A DNA stretch of 64,000 nucleotides, taken from the IMG/VR virus record IMGVR_UViG_3300028030_000007, positions 24,342 through 88,341 of that record, one strand, 5' to 3'. Of this stretch, positions 52,147 to 60,617 are shown piece by piece (positions within the stretch are counted from its first letter, which is position 1; every line of letters starts with the position of its first letter). The notes beneath the pieces are model-generated. The model was not told where the DNA came from, searched no databases, and saw only the letters and a program-made list of their open reading frames with translations. The stretch is from a virus. The translations under genes and the position numbers were made by a program.

Positions 52147-54851
52147 AACCCAAACATTCTAGAGAGAACTTTAAACGTTGGGACGTCAACCTTATATTTG
52201 CTACCGTTGACTAAAACCTGTCCATCGATCATAATCTTTATCGGTGTATCTCCCTCAGACAGTATTAGTACCGCATTAATCTTTTTGATGAGATATCTGT
52301 TAGGAGTGGATGTCAAATTATAGACGAATATACTATTAGGTTTATCGGTTTTTAACTCAATCTCTTTTTGAACCGGTTGCTCAATTTTTTCTGGGATTGA
52401 TTGTTTAGTTTCTTCCTGAACCGGTTGTTTGGTCTCTTCCGGTATATCGCTTTTGACGTTTTCACCGAAGCTATCGACATCTACGGATTCCGGTATGTTC
52501 TTCTGGGCTTCCTTGGCCTCTTCCTTGGCCTTTACTGCCTCATCTGCTACGCTTACATTTTCTTCTGTCTCAGGCTCTTCCTTGGCCTCTCCTGTGTCAG
52601 GAATGATGTAACCCTCTAGAAAATCTGGGACTTTTTGATAAAGACGACCGTTCTTTATGTACTGATCGGACTTTAACTTCTTCTTTAACGTCCCGTCTTT
52701 GTTAAAATCGGTTTCGTGAAGCGGAACGCCGTGAACCATCATCGGAAAATCATAACGAGCCTTCCAGTTTTGATCGATGCCCGGCTCTGTCTCTAGGGGA
52801 ACGTCCCACTGTCTCCCATACGCTTTTTGAATTTTCCACGGACTACACATCCACTCATCGATTTTGGGAACCGCTTCCATGAGAAGATGCGGGCGAATCT
52901 CAAACACGATTTCATCATGAACCGTCATCACGTACCTGACGTCATCTTCCCACCCGTTATCACGAATTCCCTTATCGATTAGAACGAGAGCGATCTTCAA
53001 AACGTCAGCACTAGTGGCCTGAATAGTGAAGTTCGGTGCTTGTCTTTCCGCTTTTTTCCTTAATCCACGGATTTCAGAGTCTGTATTACTAATCGGGATT
53101 CGTCTACCGAAGGCCGTGTAAATACACTTATGTTTCATCGCGTATGATTTGCGACCATCAATGTACTTCATCAAAACGGGGACGGATTTCTTTAGTTGAT
53201 CCATCTTTCGTTGTCCCTCTTCAATGGAACAACCGATATTTCTTGCGATAGACCCTGCCCCACCCCCGTAAATGAACGCGAAGTTACAAGCTTTCCCCTT
53301 ACCGCGTTCTTGTTTGGTGATGTTATACTTCCCAAAGAGCGCTCTGGCCGTGATTGAGTGAACGTCACCGTCTTTATTCAAGAATGAGTCTGACCAAACA
53401 GGATCTCCTGACATGTTTGTAGCTACGCGGAGTTCCTCTCCGGCGTAGTCAAGCTTCACCATCACAAACCCTGGACGAGGTATTATGCACTCACGGATTT
53501 GTTTGAATAGTTCTGGCTTATCGGTATCAGAATCTCGTGGAATTCCCTGAAAGTTAATCCCTGAATATCCGTGTTTGATTTGTCCGGCTTTGGACGATAG
53601 ACGTGAAGTGCTGGTTCCGATTTGTTTATAACTCGGTCTAACGTCACCGTTTTTGTCAATTGAAAGCTCAAACTTCCCTGTATATGACCCGATAATCTTT
53701 TCGTAGTGTCTATACTCTGTGATCCACTTGAATATAGACATTTGTTTATCATCAATCGTTATTTCATAATTTTTTCCGTATCGATCATCAAGAAGTTTCA
53801 GCATATCATCGGCAAGACTATACTGAATTACCTTAGTTGACTCAGGATCATATTCATTTCCGTCCAACATCTCTTTTAGTGGACGCATTTTGAATCCGGA
53901 TCTATCGGTGAAGAATAAAGTTGAAAGTTGAGTCGCCGATCCGACATTAAGTGAAGACCAGTCGCCATCGGTTTTTTCATTTGAGAAGTTTACGATAGCC
54001 TCCGTTATCGTACTCATGTGATGCTTTGCTTCTTTATTGATATACCTGACTTTGTCGATGTCAATGTGTACACGATTCCTTTCCATTTTTTGGATCGTAT
54101 ACATGAATGCCTTTTCGAGCTTGTATATTTCTTTATCTGTATCGGACAGTTTTTCTATCAGTTTATGATAAAGTTTATAAGTGAAAATGCCGTCAGATGA
54201 ACCGTAGATCACGCCCTCTTTCGGGTGTAATAAAGAGAAGTTAAGCCCCTCTTTGTACATGTTCATTTCTTTCCTTTTCTCATCTGAGAAAAGTTCATGA
54301 AGCTCAATTTGATCGATGCCAAAGTTAGATTTCGTTAGCTGTTTTAGACCGGCTGAAACTGATAGGTCCGGGTTGATCACCTTGGCGATGATCATTGTAT
54401 CTTCAAACTCTTCCGGTGAAAATCTTCCCTTACCGATCAGAGGGTAGATCATTTCAATATCATATCGAGCGTTGTGAAATATTATTCGTGTATTATCTAC
54501 AACATCTTTGATTATTTCCCATGATTCATCCCATGGAAGATTCCCGCTATCCGGTGGCTTATGACCTAGCGGTATGTAGTATCCGTTTTCACCATCGTAT
54601 GAGATGCAAACACCGACCACCTTATCGACTGTTCGAATTCCGTATTTTGTTTTTACTCCGTCATCGAAGTATTCATCCTTATAAATTCGGCTATCTAGTC
54701 CTGTAGTTTCTGTATCTAGGGCTACAAGACCACTTTTTTTACAGATGTTAGCTAAAACTTTTAGTTTGTCGATAGAGTCTACTAAATGAAACTTGTACTG
54801 GTCATACCAATCTTTCTCGATCTCTATCTTGTCATCCATCGGTTTGAACAT
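52143..54851 (-). CDS. polA: DNA polymerase, family A, with C-terminal extension (902 aa)
   Basis: An N-terminal 3'-5' exonuclease is shown by ALDTETTGLD (Asp46 and Glu48) and FHNARYDIEM. The polymerase motifs are A (KLDYAGEELR, near 465), B (RGKGKACNFAFIYGGG, near 517, with the Phe of the family A O-helix) and C (MTVHDEIVFE, near 645). The normal family A end (VPLETEPGIDQNW) falls near residue 710. Beyond it are about 190 further residues: a linker rich in Pro, Glu, Lys and Val with repeats such as EETKQPVQ and EKIEQPVQ, then a compact about 60-residue domain (FVYNLTSTPNRYLIKKINAV on). It replicates the phage DNA. No 5' nuclease domain is present. The start is an ATG divergent from the 54910 gene. 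Confidence 0.93.
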   Translation of the reverse strand: MFKPMDDKIEIEKDWYDQYKFHLVDSIDKLKVLANICKKSGLVALDTETTGLDSRIYKDEYFDDGVKTKYGIRTVDKVVGVCISYDGENGYYIPLGHKPPDSGNLPWDESWEIIKDVVDNTRIIFHNARYDIEMIYPLIGKGRFSPEEFEDTMIIAKVINPDLSVSAGLKQLTKSNFGIDQIELHELFSDEKRKEMNMYKEGLNFSLLHPKEGVIYGSSDGIFTYKLYHKLIEKLSDTDKEIYKLEKAFMYTIQKMERNRVHIDIDKVRYINKEAKHHMSTITEAIVNFSNEKTDGDWSSLNVGSATQLSTLFFTDRSGFKMRPLKEMLDGNEYDPESTKVIQYSLADDMLKLLDDRYGKNYEITIDDKQMSIFKWITEYRHYEKIIGSYTGKFELSIDKNGDVRPSYKQIGTSTSRLSSKAGQIKHGYSGINFQGIPRDSDTDKPELFKQIRECIIPRPGFVMVKLDYAGEELRVATNMSGDPVWSDSFLNKDGDVHSITARALFGKYNITKQERGKGKACNFAFIYGGGAGSIARNIGCSIEEGQRKMDQLKKSVPVLMKYIDGRKSYAMKHKCIYTAFGRRIPISNTDSEIRGLRKKAERQAPNFTIQATSADVLKIALVLIDKGIRDNGWEDDVRYVMTVHDEIVFEIRPHLLMEAVPKIDEWMCSPWKIQKAYGRQWDVPLETEPGIDQNWKARYDFPMMVHGVPLHETDFNKDGTLKKKLKSDQYIKNGRLYQKVPDFLEGYIIPDTGEAKEEPETEENVSVADEAVKAKEEAKEAQKNIPESVDVDSFGENVKSDIPEETKQPVQEETKQSIPEKIEQPVQKEIELKTDKPNSIFVYNLTSTPNRYLIKKINAVLILSEGDTPIKIMIDGQVLVNGSKYKVDVPTFKVLSRMFGL

Positions 54852-54909
54852 AACTTAACATTACAGTTGTAGTTTACAAAACGGATAAATTTTTCCCGAG
54901 AAACGTTAT

Positions 54910-55485
54910 ATGATGGAACAAATTCACACATATATAAATAATTTCATCAACTTTTTGACAGTATGGAAGGTACTGATAGTCGCGATACAATCAACAGCTA
55001 TTATATTGATTTATAAGTTTTTTCGATCTTCATATAGATTAACAAAAAGTAGACACATGACGATAGATATCATGGACAGCATTACCGGTAAAGTGACGGT
55101 AATTAACATCGATATCATTTCTGGCAAAATAAGCGAAGAAATGTCTCAAGTTGAGTATGGTATCGGCGGATGGGGATATGAGTTTTACACTAGAAAAATC
55201 GATGGTAAAGTATATAGTAGAGCGATTTTTCCTGAAAAGATATCGATTGAAATCACGTCGAAACTTGAAGCCTTTGAACATTACAGTGTGATACACCTGA
55301 TGTCAACCTGTTGGCTTCCCGTAAACGATAAACTTTCTGATATTATAGGTAAAATCATAAGTAACGATAAATGTGCATATTCATTTGATACAGTGTACGA
55401 TGAAGAAAAGTTTAATGAGATTTCAAAACTTTTACCGGATAACATCAGACAAGATGTGATTGATATGATAAAGAGGATAAAATGA
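54910..55485 (+). CDS. N-terminally membrane-anchored hypothetical protein (191 aa)
   Basis: Residues about 17-38 (TVWKVLIVAIQSTAIILIYK) form one hydrophobic span followed by basic residues, indicating a signal anchor with an inside-positive or inner-membrane orientation. The soluble part is alpha/beta with no recognised domain. Two adjacent ATG codons exist, and no ribosome site decides between them. It opens a plus-strand run of four genes divergent from DNA polymerase; the 58-base gap (54852-54909) must hold promoters in both directions, but I see no clear boxes. Confidence 0.62.
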   Translation: MMEQIHTYINNFINFLTVWKVLIVAIQSTAIILIYKFFRSSYRLTKSRHMTIDIMDSITGKVTVINIDIISGKISEEMSQVEYGIGGWGYEFYTRKIDGKVYSRAIFPEKISIEITSKLEAFEHYSVIHLMSTCWLPVNDKLSDIIGKIISNDKCAYSFDTVYDEEKFNEISKLLPDNIRQDVIDMIKRIK

Positions 55486-55868
55486 TAGCTTTTGTTGATA
55501 ACGTTATAAGCGTTCCCTATATCTACAAGTCTGTTTATATTGAAATCGACGGATCATTTCAAAAACTGTACGATGAGACAGAAGACGGATGTAGTATTGA
55601 CGGTGTGATAAAAGGAACAAAAAACTGTGTTCAGATTGAATGTGAAGAGTATAAAAAAGACCACAAGCTAGTGTTCGACGGTTTTATGAACATATGGGTG
55701 AAAGACACCGTGTCGTGGGGAAGGGAAACGTTCAAAAAATGGGTAGATAGAGCGGAAACCAACGACCCGGTAGAGTCCATAAATCGCGTTGAACAGATAT
55801 TTGAACTTTTACAAACTACTACACCTATTGAAACAGCACTGAAAGTATACTCTGAAGGAAAGAAATGA
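55482..55868 (+). CDS. Hypothetical protein (128 aa)
   Basis: Function not recognised. A beta-rich first half (SVYIEIDGSFQKLYDETEDG) and a helical C-terminal end (SINRVEQIFELLQTTTPIET). Three Cys are spread without a recognisable metal motif. It overlaps the genes on both sides by ATGA, so it is translated together with the membrane protein and the HD hydrolase. Confidence 0.6.
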   Translation: MIAFVDNVISVPYIYKSVYIEIDGSFQKLYDETEDGCSIDGVIKGTKNCVQIECEEYKKDHKLVFDGFMNIWVKDTVSWGRETFKKWVDRAETNDPVESINRVEQIFELLQTTTPIETALKVYSEGKK

Positions 55869-56461
55869 TTAAAGAAATTTTACAATGTGACGTGCATCGG
55901 ATCAATTATACTAAAAGGTATCAGACGATCCCCACTATGATACATGAAAACGTTCCAACCCATACGTTTTGGGTTTCATATTACGCTATGTCATTTCAAA
56001 TGCAACATGGATGGTGTCATAGCGTAATGAACAAAATCATGATGTATAGTTTAGTGCACGATATAACTGAATCTGTTACAGGGGACGTGGTAAGGACTTT
56101 CAAACATTCAAACAAAAAACTGAACCGAGTGATCTCAAAAAACGAGTCCAAACACTTCAAGTCTTCAGTGTCTGATTTGTCGAACGCTGTCGTTGAAGAA
56201 GTAATGTCCCGTGTTGATAAATACACAAAGGCTGTAGTAAAACTCGCTGATTTCATGAGTATTTACAAATATTTGTCAACCGAATACGAAATGGGAAATC
56301 GAGTTGTTGTTCCCTTCATTAAAAAGGCTATTGAAGATTTGGATAAGATGTCCAAGGGGGATACCAGCTACATATTTAAATGTGGAGACAAACCGGTTGT
56401 CGTAAATCTAAAGCCAGAATACGAAGAAATGCGCGATATGCTAAAGGAATTGATCCAATGA
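55865..56461 (+). CDS. HD-domain phosphohydrolase, YfbR-like (198 aa)
   Basis: The pattern VPTHTF (His33), SLVHDITESVTGD (His65-Asp66, Glu69) and later KLAD, with a basic region before them, fits the YfbR-like HD family, which removes phosphate from deoxynucleoside 5'-monophosphates. The metal-binding His and HD pair are intact. In a phage this would reshape the nucleotide pool alongside the MazG-like gene that overlaps it. An exact substrate cannot be read from the sequence; other HD hydrolases are possible. Confidence 0.72.
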   Translation: MIKEILQCDVHRINYTKRYQTIPTMIHENVPTHTFWVSYYAMSFQMQHGWCHSVMNKIMMYSLVHDITESVTGDVVRTFKHSNKKLNRVISKNESKHFKSSVSDLSNAVVEEVMSRVDKYTKAVVKLADFMSIYKYLSTEYEMGNRVVVPFIKKAIEDLDKMSKGDTSYIFKCGDKPVVVNLKPEYEEMRDMLKELIQ

Positions 56462-56946
56462 TTGACACTAGTAACATAAAGACAAAACAACAAGCCAGTG
56501 CTGTTATTTCTGTGTTAGAACAGCTAAATCGCTCTTACGATGTTGAGAGCGCACTAAGTGATGTAAAGAAAAAGTTCAATGATCTTCCGTCTAGTATTGA
56601 ACAGAGCGTGATTCAGTCTCATATGGCGATCTGTAAAGCTAAAAATATGAAACCAAATGATGCCTATGGATGGGATCCATCAATTTACTACTCATCCGCT
56701 ATCGCCGGTGAAGCGGGAGAAATGGTGAATGGGATCATAAAAGAGATGAGAAAAGAGGGCAGGAACTCACCGACCATCAAGGATCGTCTTATTGACGCCG
56801 TTAAAGACGAACTTCCTGATGTGATTATCTACTCGTATATTCTAGCTTATATTCTAGGGATCGATTTAGAGAGTATCGTACAGGATAAGGTCAAGATCGT
56901 AATAAATAGGGCTGAGGATGGTTATTATGGAGGGAAACTAATTTAG
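56458..56946 (+). CDS. MazG-like NTP pyrophosphohydrolase (162 aa)
   Basis: IAGEAGEMVNGIIKEMR (Glu85 and Glu88) and DELPDVIIYSYILA (Glu118 and Asp121) form the ExxE...ExxD metal site of the all-alpha NTP pyrophosphatases. A helix near 80-130 is typical. The ATG at 56458 overlaps the HD-gene stop (ATGA) and is preferred over an upstream start that would lie inside the HD gene. MazG-like phage enzymes hydrolyse (d)NTPs or affect ppGpp. Its neighbour is a dNMP-type hydrolase, supporting a nucleotide-pool module. Confidence 0.8.
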   Translation: MIDTSNIKTKQQASAVISVLEQLNRSYDVESALSDVKKKFNDLPSSIEQSVIQSHMAICKAKNMKPNDAYGWDPSIYYSSAIAGEAGEMVNGIIKEMRKEGRNSPTIKDRLIDAVKDELPDVIIYSYILAYILGIDLESIVQDKVKIVINRAEDGYYGGKLI

Positions 56947-56949
56947 TTT

Positions 56950-57402
56950 CTACTCTTCCTCTTCCTCGTTTTCTTCTTCCTCGTTAAACTCTTCTTCCGG
57001 CTCCTCTTCCTCTTCCTCTTTGCCTTCTTCCCACCAATCGCACGCGTATTCATCGGCGTTTTCGGGGATTGCGTCTATTCCGTTCCAATCAACGAAATTT
57101 TCGTTCGTACAGATGTCATCGCCATCCTCTTCTTTGTAATATTTACAGTTAACGCATGACATACCGCCTACGGGAACCTTCCTACCGGCTAGATGCTCTT
57201 TGGGGAGGCTAAACTTTTTACCGCCGTAGTTTTCATCGGCCTCTTCTTCGGCCTCTTCATCAGACTCTTCCTCTTCCTCGTCAGATTTGTCCTCTTCCTC
57301 TTTACCCTCTTCCTCAAGGAAATCCTCAAAGTCAAAATCGTCATCATCTGACGCTGACGTTATTATCGAGGCTGCTATTCTTTTTATTTGGTTATTGTTC
57401 AT
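56950..57402 (-). CDS. Very acidic protein with central Cys cluster (150 aa)
   Basis: It starts with a short basic segment (MNNNQIKRIAASIITSAS) that resembles the RLA(A/S)SF segments elsewhere, followed by Glu/Asp-rich low-complexity regions on both sides of a small domain: MSCVNCKYYKEEDGDDICTN, then EYACDWWEEG. That domain has four Cys and could bind a metal. The Glu-rich ends are likely disordered and could mimic nucleic acid or bind a basic partner. It is convergent with the MazG-like gene, only three bases apart. Confidence 0.65.
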   Translation of the reverse strand: MNNNQIKRIAASIITSASDDDDFDFEDFLEEEGKEEEDKSDEEEEESDEEAEEEADENYGGKKFSLPKEHLAGRKVPVGGMSCVNCKYYKEEDGDDICTNENFVDWNGIDAIPENADEYACDWWEEGKEEEEEEPEEEFNEEEENEEEEE

Positions 57403-57889
57403 TGTTTATTACCTGCTTTGTTTTCCTTAGTTTCTTTGTCGTTTTCACTATCTCATGAACGTACGACGAAAGTGGTCCACCTAACGCTAAGATTATTGAC
57501 TGCCAAAATGTCATCCCCAGCCCCATGTTAGAAACAACAAATATCACTATTGATAGAGCCGCGATCGACAAATGAAGGTAAAGTTTCCCCTTTTCACTCT
57601 TGAAAAGGTCTTCCTTCCATTTTTGAGCAAGTGAGATCAAAATCTTAAGTCCAACAGCTATGGAAGCCATCATTCCGATGAATTTTTCATCGGTTTTTTC
57701 GGTTTTTCCCTGAGCTTTATTTAGCTGTGTCCTAAGTTGAGTTACTTGATCGCATAGTTGTTTTGGACCGTTACATGACGTTGACTGAGCCGCCATGGCA
57801 GCTTGATCATAAGACGCATGGGACTCTGTTATATAAAATCCCGCACTAATTGACAAAAGGAAAACAATTATTGTTATGAAATATTTCAT
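57392..57889 (-). CDS. Membrane protein with signal sequence, possible holin (165 aa)
   Basis: The N-terminus (MKYFITIIVFLLSISAGFYI) is a signal sequence or anchor. A polar region with two Cys and a coiled-coil-like helix follows (residues about 38-65), then at least two hydrophobic spans (near 72-88 and 104-150, including LHLSIAALSIVIFVVSNMGL), and a basic end. Size and topology fit a holin or other phage envelope protein, but this is not diagnostic. The stop overlaps the next gene. The strong hairpin at 57928-57978 lies upstream. Confidence 0.55.
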   Translation of the reverse strand: MKYFITIIVFLLSISAGFYITESHASYDQAAMAAQSTSCNGPKQLCDQVTQLRTQLNKAQGKTEKTDEKFIGMMASIAVGLKILISLAQKWKEDLFKSEKGKLYLHLSIAALSIVIFVVSNMGLGMTFWQSIILALGGPLSSYVHEIVKTTKKLRKTKQVINNEQ

Positions 57890-57927
57890 TATTGAGTACC
57901 TCTATCATAATTTTTTATAAATAGTAT

Positions 57928-57978
57928 ACACTAAAAAGGCCCTAACCATATTTGAAATGACTAGGGCCTTTTTAGTGT
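57928..57978 (-). terminator. Strong 17-bp hairpin, probable intrinsic terminator
   Basis: ACACTAAAAAGGCCCTA (57928-57944) is exactly complementary to TAGGGCCTTTTTAGTGT (57962-57978) with a 17-base loop. Read on the minus strand, the second arm contains CCTTTTTAG, so it should end transcripts of the Rad50-like gene 57994-59220. It also works in the other direction. On the minus strand TGTATACTAT and TTTATAAAA just beyond it could be a promoter for the membrane protein gene. Confidence 0.85.
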
Positions 57979-57993
57979 GTTATACACAACGTA

Positions 57994-59220
57994 TTACAAC
58001 GGTCTACCGCACGTTTCGCATACAGGAATAGCGCTTATTTTTTCATCAAGCTGCGAAATGTCGTCATTAAGTTTTATTAACTTGTTTGACTCATCGTATA
58101 TCTCTCCATCAAGTTTCATGAGTTCACTTGATAACTGTTTTATAATTCCCAGATCATTGTTAACTTCGATATTCACATCAACGTCAATAGGGTCTATCTG
58201 TTCAATGAAAGTATCAAGCCGGTCTAGTTGTTCACTGAGTTTTGTGACCTCAACTATCTGATTTACCTCATCTTCGTTCAAATCAGGAATCTTGATGTCA
58301 TTAGACAGCAACGTTGTTAGTGGTAAAACTTGATCTAGTTGTTCACTGAGTTTTGTGACCTCAACTATCTGATTTACCTCATCTTCGTTCAAATCAGGAA
58401 TCTTGATGGCGTCTAAATCAATAGTCTCAAGTAATGAGTCTATCTTTTGGATGTCATCCCTGAAATGAACGGTTTTAATGAATGACTCGTAGATTTTATC
58501 GTCGATTGATGGAACGTCTTTTTCAATCGATATGGCATCTATGATCATGTCAAGTTTTATCAGATTAGATCTATGATCGGAAATTATGTCGAGTTCGTCA
58601 GTATCTCTTTTTGCCGCTTTTTTCTGTTCATTTATTTGTTCGTTGAGCTGTTTTAATTTATCAAAACCATCAAACGCTGAGATCTTACTTTCTAGTTTAT
58701 CGACCTCATCCTTTTCAATAGTCCTTTTCATTGACATGATTTTTATTCTGCCAATTGAAATTCTGATAGCGTTTTGGATCGTATCCAACCTCGTTATATT
58801 TGACATAAACTCAGTCAAATACGATCCATGAGAGTCTAGCAAAAACAGCGGGTTCCACTGAGAAGCATACCACGGATACACCTTCTCATTCATGACTGAC
58901 AAACTTCCAAATCCGATTTCAGAAATCTTGTCTAGCTTTCCTTTTACTTTTTCATACGATTGTCCATCAATCACATAGTCACTTTGTCCGTTGAACTTTT
59001 TAGTCCAAAGAATGTCATGATCGCCCGATATGTGAACTATTACCGGTTTTGACTTATCACGAATCGTAGACTTTACGCTTTCATTTGAAAGAGCCGAAAA
59101 TATGGCTCTCATGATGGCGGTTTTTCCGATGTTAGTTTTCCCTGATACTACCGTAAAACCGTCAATCTCAAAGTCAATTCGATCAATGGATTGGAAATTT
59201 TCTATATGAACTTTCATCAT
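57994..59220 (-). CDS. Half-length Rad50/SbcC-like ATPase ending in a zinc hook (408 aa)
   Basis: The N-terminus has MKVHIENFQSIDRIDFEIDG and Walker A GKTNIGKT (27-34), as in Rad50/SbcC/gp46 and RecF-type SMC-like ATPases. A long coiled coil fills about 170-395. The protein ends with a zinc-hook-like CETCGRPL. The Walker B, signature motif and second coil arm that normally follow the hook are missing. Dimerisation at the hook with a partner, or an SMC-like fragment used with host SbcD, are possibilities. A 111-bp tandem duplication lies in the coil. It overlaps recA at its start (ATGA) and is followed by a terminator. Confidence 0.75.
   Translation of the reverse strand: MMKVHIENFQSIDRIDFEIDGFTVVSGKTNIGKTAIMRAIFSALSNESVKSTIRDKSKPVIVHISGDHDILWTKKFNGQSDYVIDGQSYEKVKGKLDKISEIGFGSLSVMNEKVYPWYASQWNPLFLLDSHGSYLTEFMSNITRLDTIQNAIRISIGRIKIMSMKRTIEKDEVDKLESKISAFDGFDKLKQLNEQINEQKKAAKRDTDELDIISDHRSNLIKLDMIIDAISIEKDVPSIDDKIYESFIKTVHFRDDIQKIDSLLETIDLDAIKIPDLNEDEVNQIVEVTKLSEQLDQVLPLTTLLSNDIKIPDLNEDEVNQIVEVTKLSEQLDRLDTFIEQIDPIDVDVNIEVNNDLGIIKQLSSELMKLDGEIYDESNKLIKLNDDISQLDEKISAIPVCETCGRPL
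58223..58408 (-). repeat. 111-bp-period direct duplication in the coiled coil
   Basis: Bases 58223-58297 and 58334-58408 are identical over 75 bp, with a period of 111 bp (37 codons). In protein the segment IPDLNEDEVNQIVEVTKLSE occurs twice. It keeps the frame and the heptad pattern is almost maintained (37 residues is not a multiple of seven, so a phase shift is expected). Perfect identity indicates a recent event. Confidence 0.97.
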
Positions 59221-60617
59221 AGATCACTATCAATATCAGCGTCGATATCGGTAAGACTGTTTAAGATGTCATCATCAAGACTATCATCTAGTTTTATGAT
59301 TTCACCGTTGTCGTCCACCGTGTAACCTTCAACCTCATTACCGTTTTCATCGATGATCTTTCCATCGACAACCGCCATAATAATATCTTCGGTGTTTGAA
59401 GTTATGGTATCCTCCACATCAGCACTAACTTTTGTAATCACCGCCTTCTCAGCGAGCTTTGAAAGCTCATCGTCATCAATGTTTTTGAACCCCTCCATGA
59501 TCTTCTCTTTACACATGGAAAACATTTCTTCCATATGACCGAGTTCCACCATCTTATGTCGGAATCTTTCTATTCCAACGTATTCAACCTTTTTACCAGT
59601 TGATGGTGATGTGTACGAGAACACGTCACGTCTTTGTTTATTCTTAGTCTTTTTGACGATACCGTAAGCTTCTGCTACGTTAAGCATCGTTCTTACCTCG
59701 TCGATACCAACACCGTATCGAATAGTGATAAGACCAGAGTGCCCCTGTTTTGGCGCGATCTTATTCTTGATCATTTTAACTTCGATATCAGTGCTAATTT
59801 GAATGTCCTCATTCTTCTTAAGGATTGGATTATAGATCTTCGCTTTGGCAGACATCCTCGGTTTTAGCATCATCCTAATGACAGTCCAGAACTTCAAAGC
59901 GTTACCACCTGGAGTGGTCTTTAACGTTTCCTCGGCTTTAGCAAAAGAAGACGCCCTTAGGTTATCCCTTGTTTGATTGAGAAACAGAACAACAGTTCCA
60001 CTTCTTTTAATCACAGCTTGAAGTTTGGGGAGCCACGTGCTCATAAGACGTGGGATCTCAGCCATACCGACTTTGTCTTTTTCGTCCATTGAATCTCGAC
60101 TGGCTTCCTTTTTTGAAACTAGCCCGGCAACAGAGTCAATAACGATCATGTCAATCTTAGCCATAGCAGCGTTCATGACAGCCGATTCCGTTTCCTCGAA
60201 CGTACGCGGTGCGATTCTCATAGCCTGACCAGTTCCGCCCATTGACGGTGGACGAAAATCAACACCGAGTTTCATCGCGTAAGTGTCAACAACCGCGTGC
60301 TCTAGGTCAACATAAAGGCCAACCCCGCCTCTTTTAATCTCTTGTCCCATAGCAGTAAGAGCGATCGTCGATTTCCCTGATGATTCTCTACCATAAATTT
60401 CAACCATATGCCCCTTCGGCCATCCAGGGCATACCATAGAACCGTCAGAAAGTTTTGATCCGCCGATAAGCATATCAAGGACCGTACTTCCTGTTGGCGT
60501 ATAGTCCATTTTCAACGATGGGGTTACATACACATCATCAGAAAGTCCCTTGGCCTTTGCTAGTGCCATGAACTTCTTTAACTTCGCATTGAGCTTTGTC
60601 TTTACCTTAGCCATCAT
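59217..60617 (-). CDS. recA: RecA-type recombinase (466 aa)
   Basis: Walker A GRESSGKST (76-84), YVDLEHAVVDTYAMKLGVD (close to the cellular RecA form), Walker B with MIVIDSVAGLV, and VVLFLNQTRDN are all present. It carries out strand exchange in recombination and recombination-dependent replication. The C-terminal about 90 residues are strongly acidic (DSLDDDILNSLTDIDADIDS), longer than usual for RecA. A GGAG ribosome site lies two bases from the first ATG and five from the second (60614), so the second is perhaps the real start. It overlaps the RuvC-like gene, and the Rad50-like gene follows. Confidence 0.93.
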   Translation of the reverse strand: MMAKVKTKLNAKLKKFMALAKAKGLSDDVYVTPSLKMDYTPTGSTVLDMLIGGSKLSDGSMVCPGWPKGHMVEIYGRESSGKSTIALTAMGQEIKRGGVGLYVDLEHAVVDTYAMKLGVDFRPPSMGGTGQAMRIAPRTFEETESAVMNAAMAKIDMIVIDSVAGLVSKKEASRDSMDEKDKVGMAEIPRLMSTWLPKLQAVIKRSGTVVLFLNQTRDNLRASSFAKAEETLKTTPGGNALKFWTVIRMMLKPRMSAKAKIYNPILKKNEDIQISTDIEVKMIKNKIAPKQGHSGLITIRYGVGIDEVRTMLNVAEAYGIVKKTKNKQRRDVFSYTSPSTGKKVEYVGIERFRHKMVELGHMEEMFSMCKEKIMEGFKNIDDDELSKLAEKAVITKVSADVEDTITSNTEDIIMAVVDGKIIDENGNEVEGYTVDDNGEIIKLDDSLDDDILNSLTDIDADIDSDL

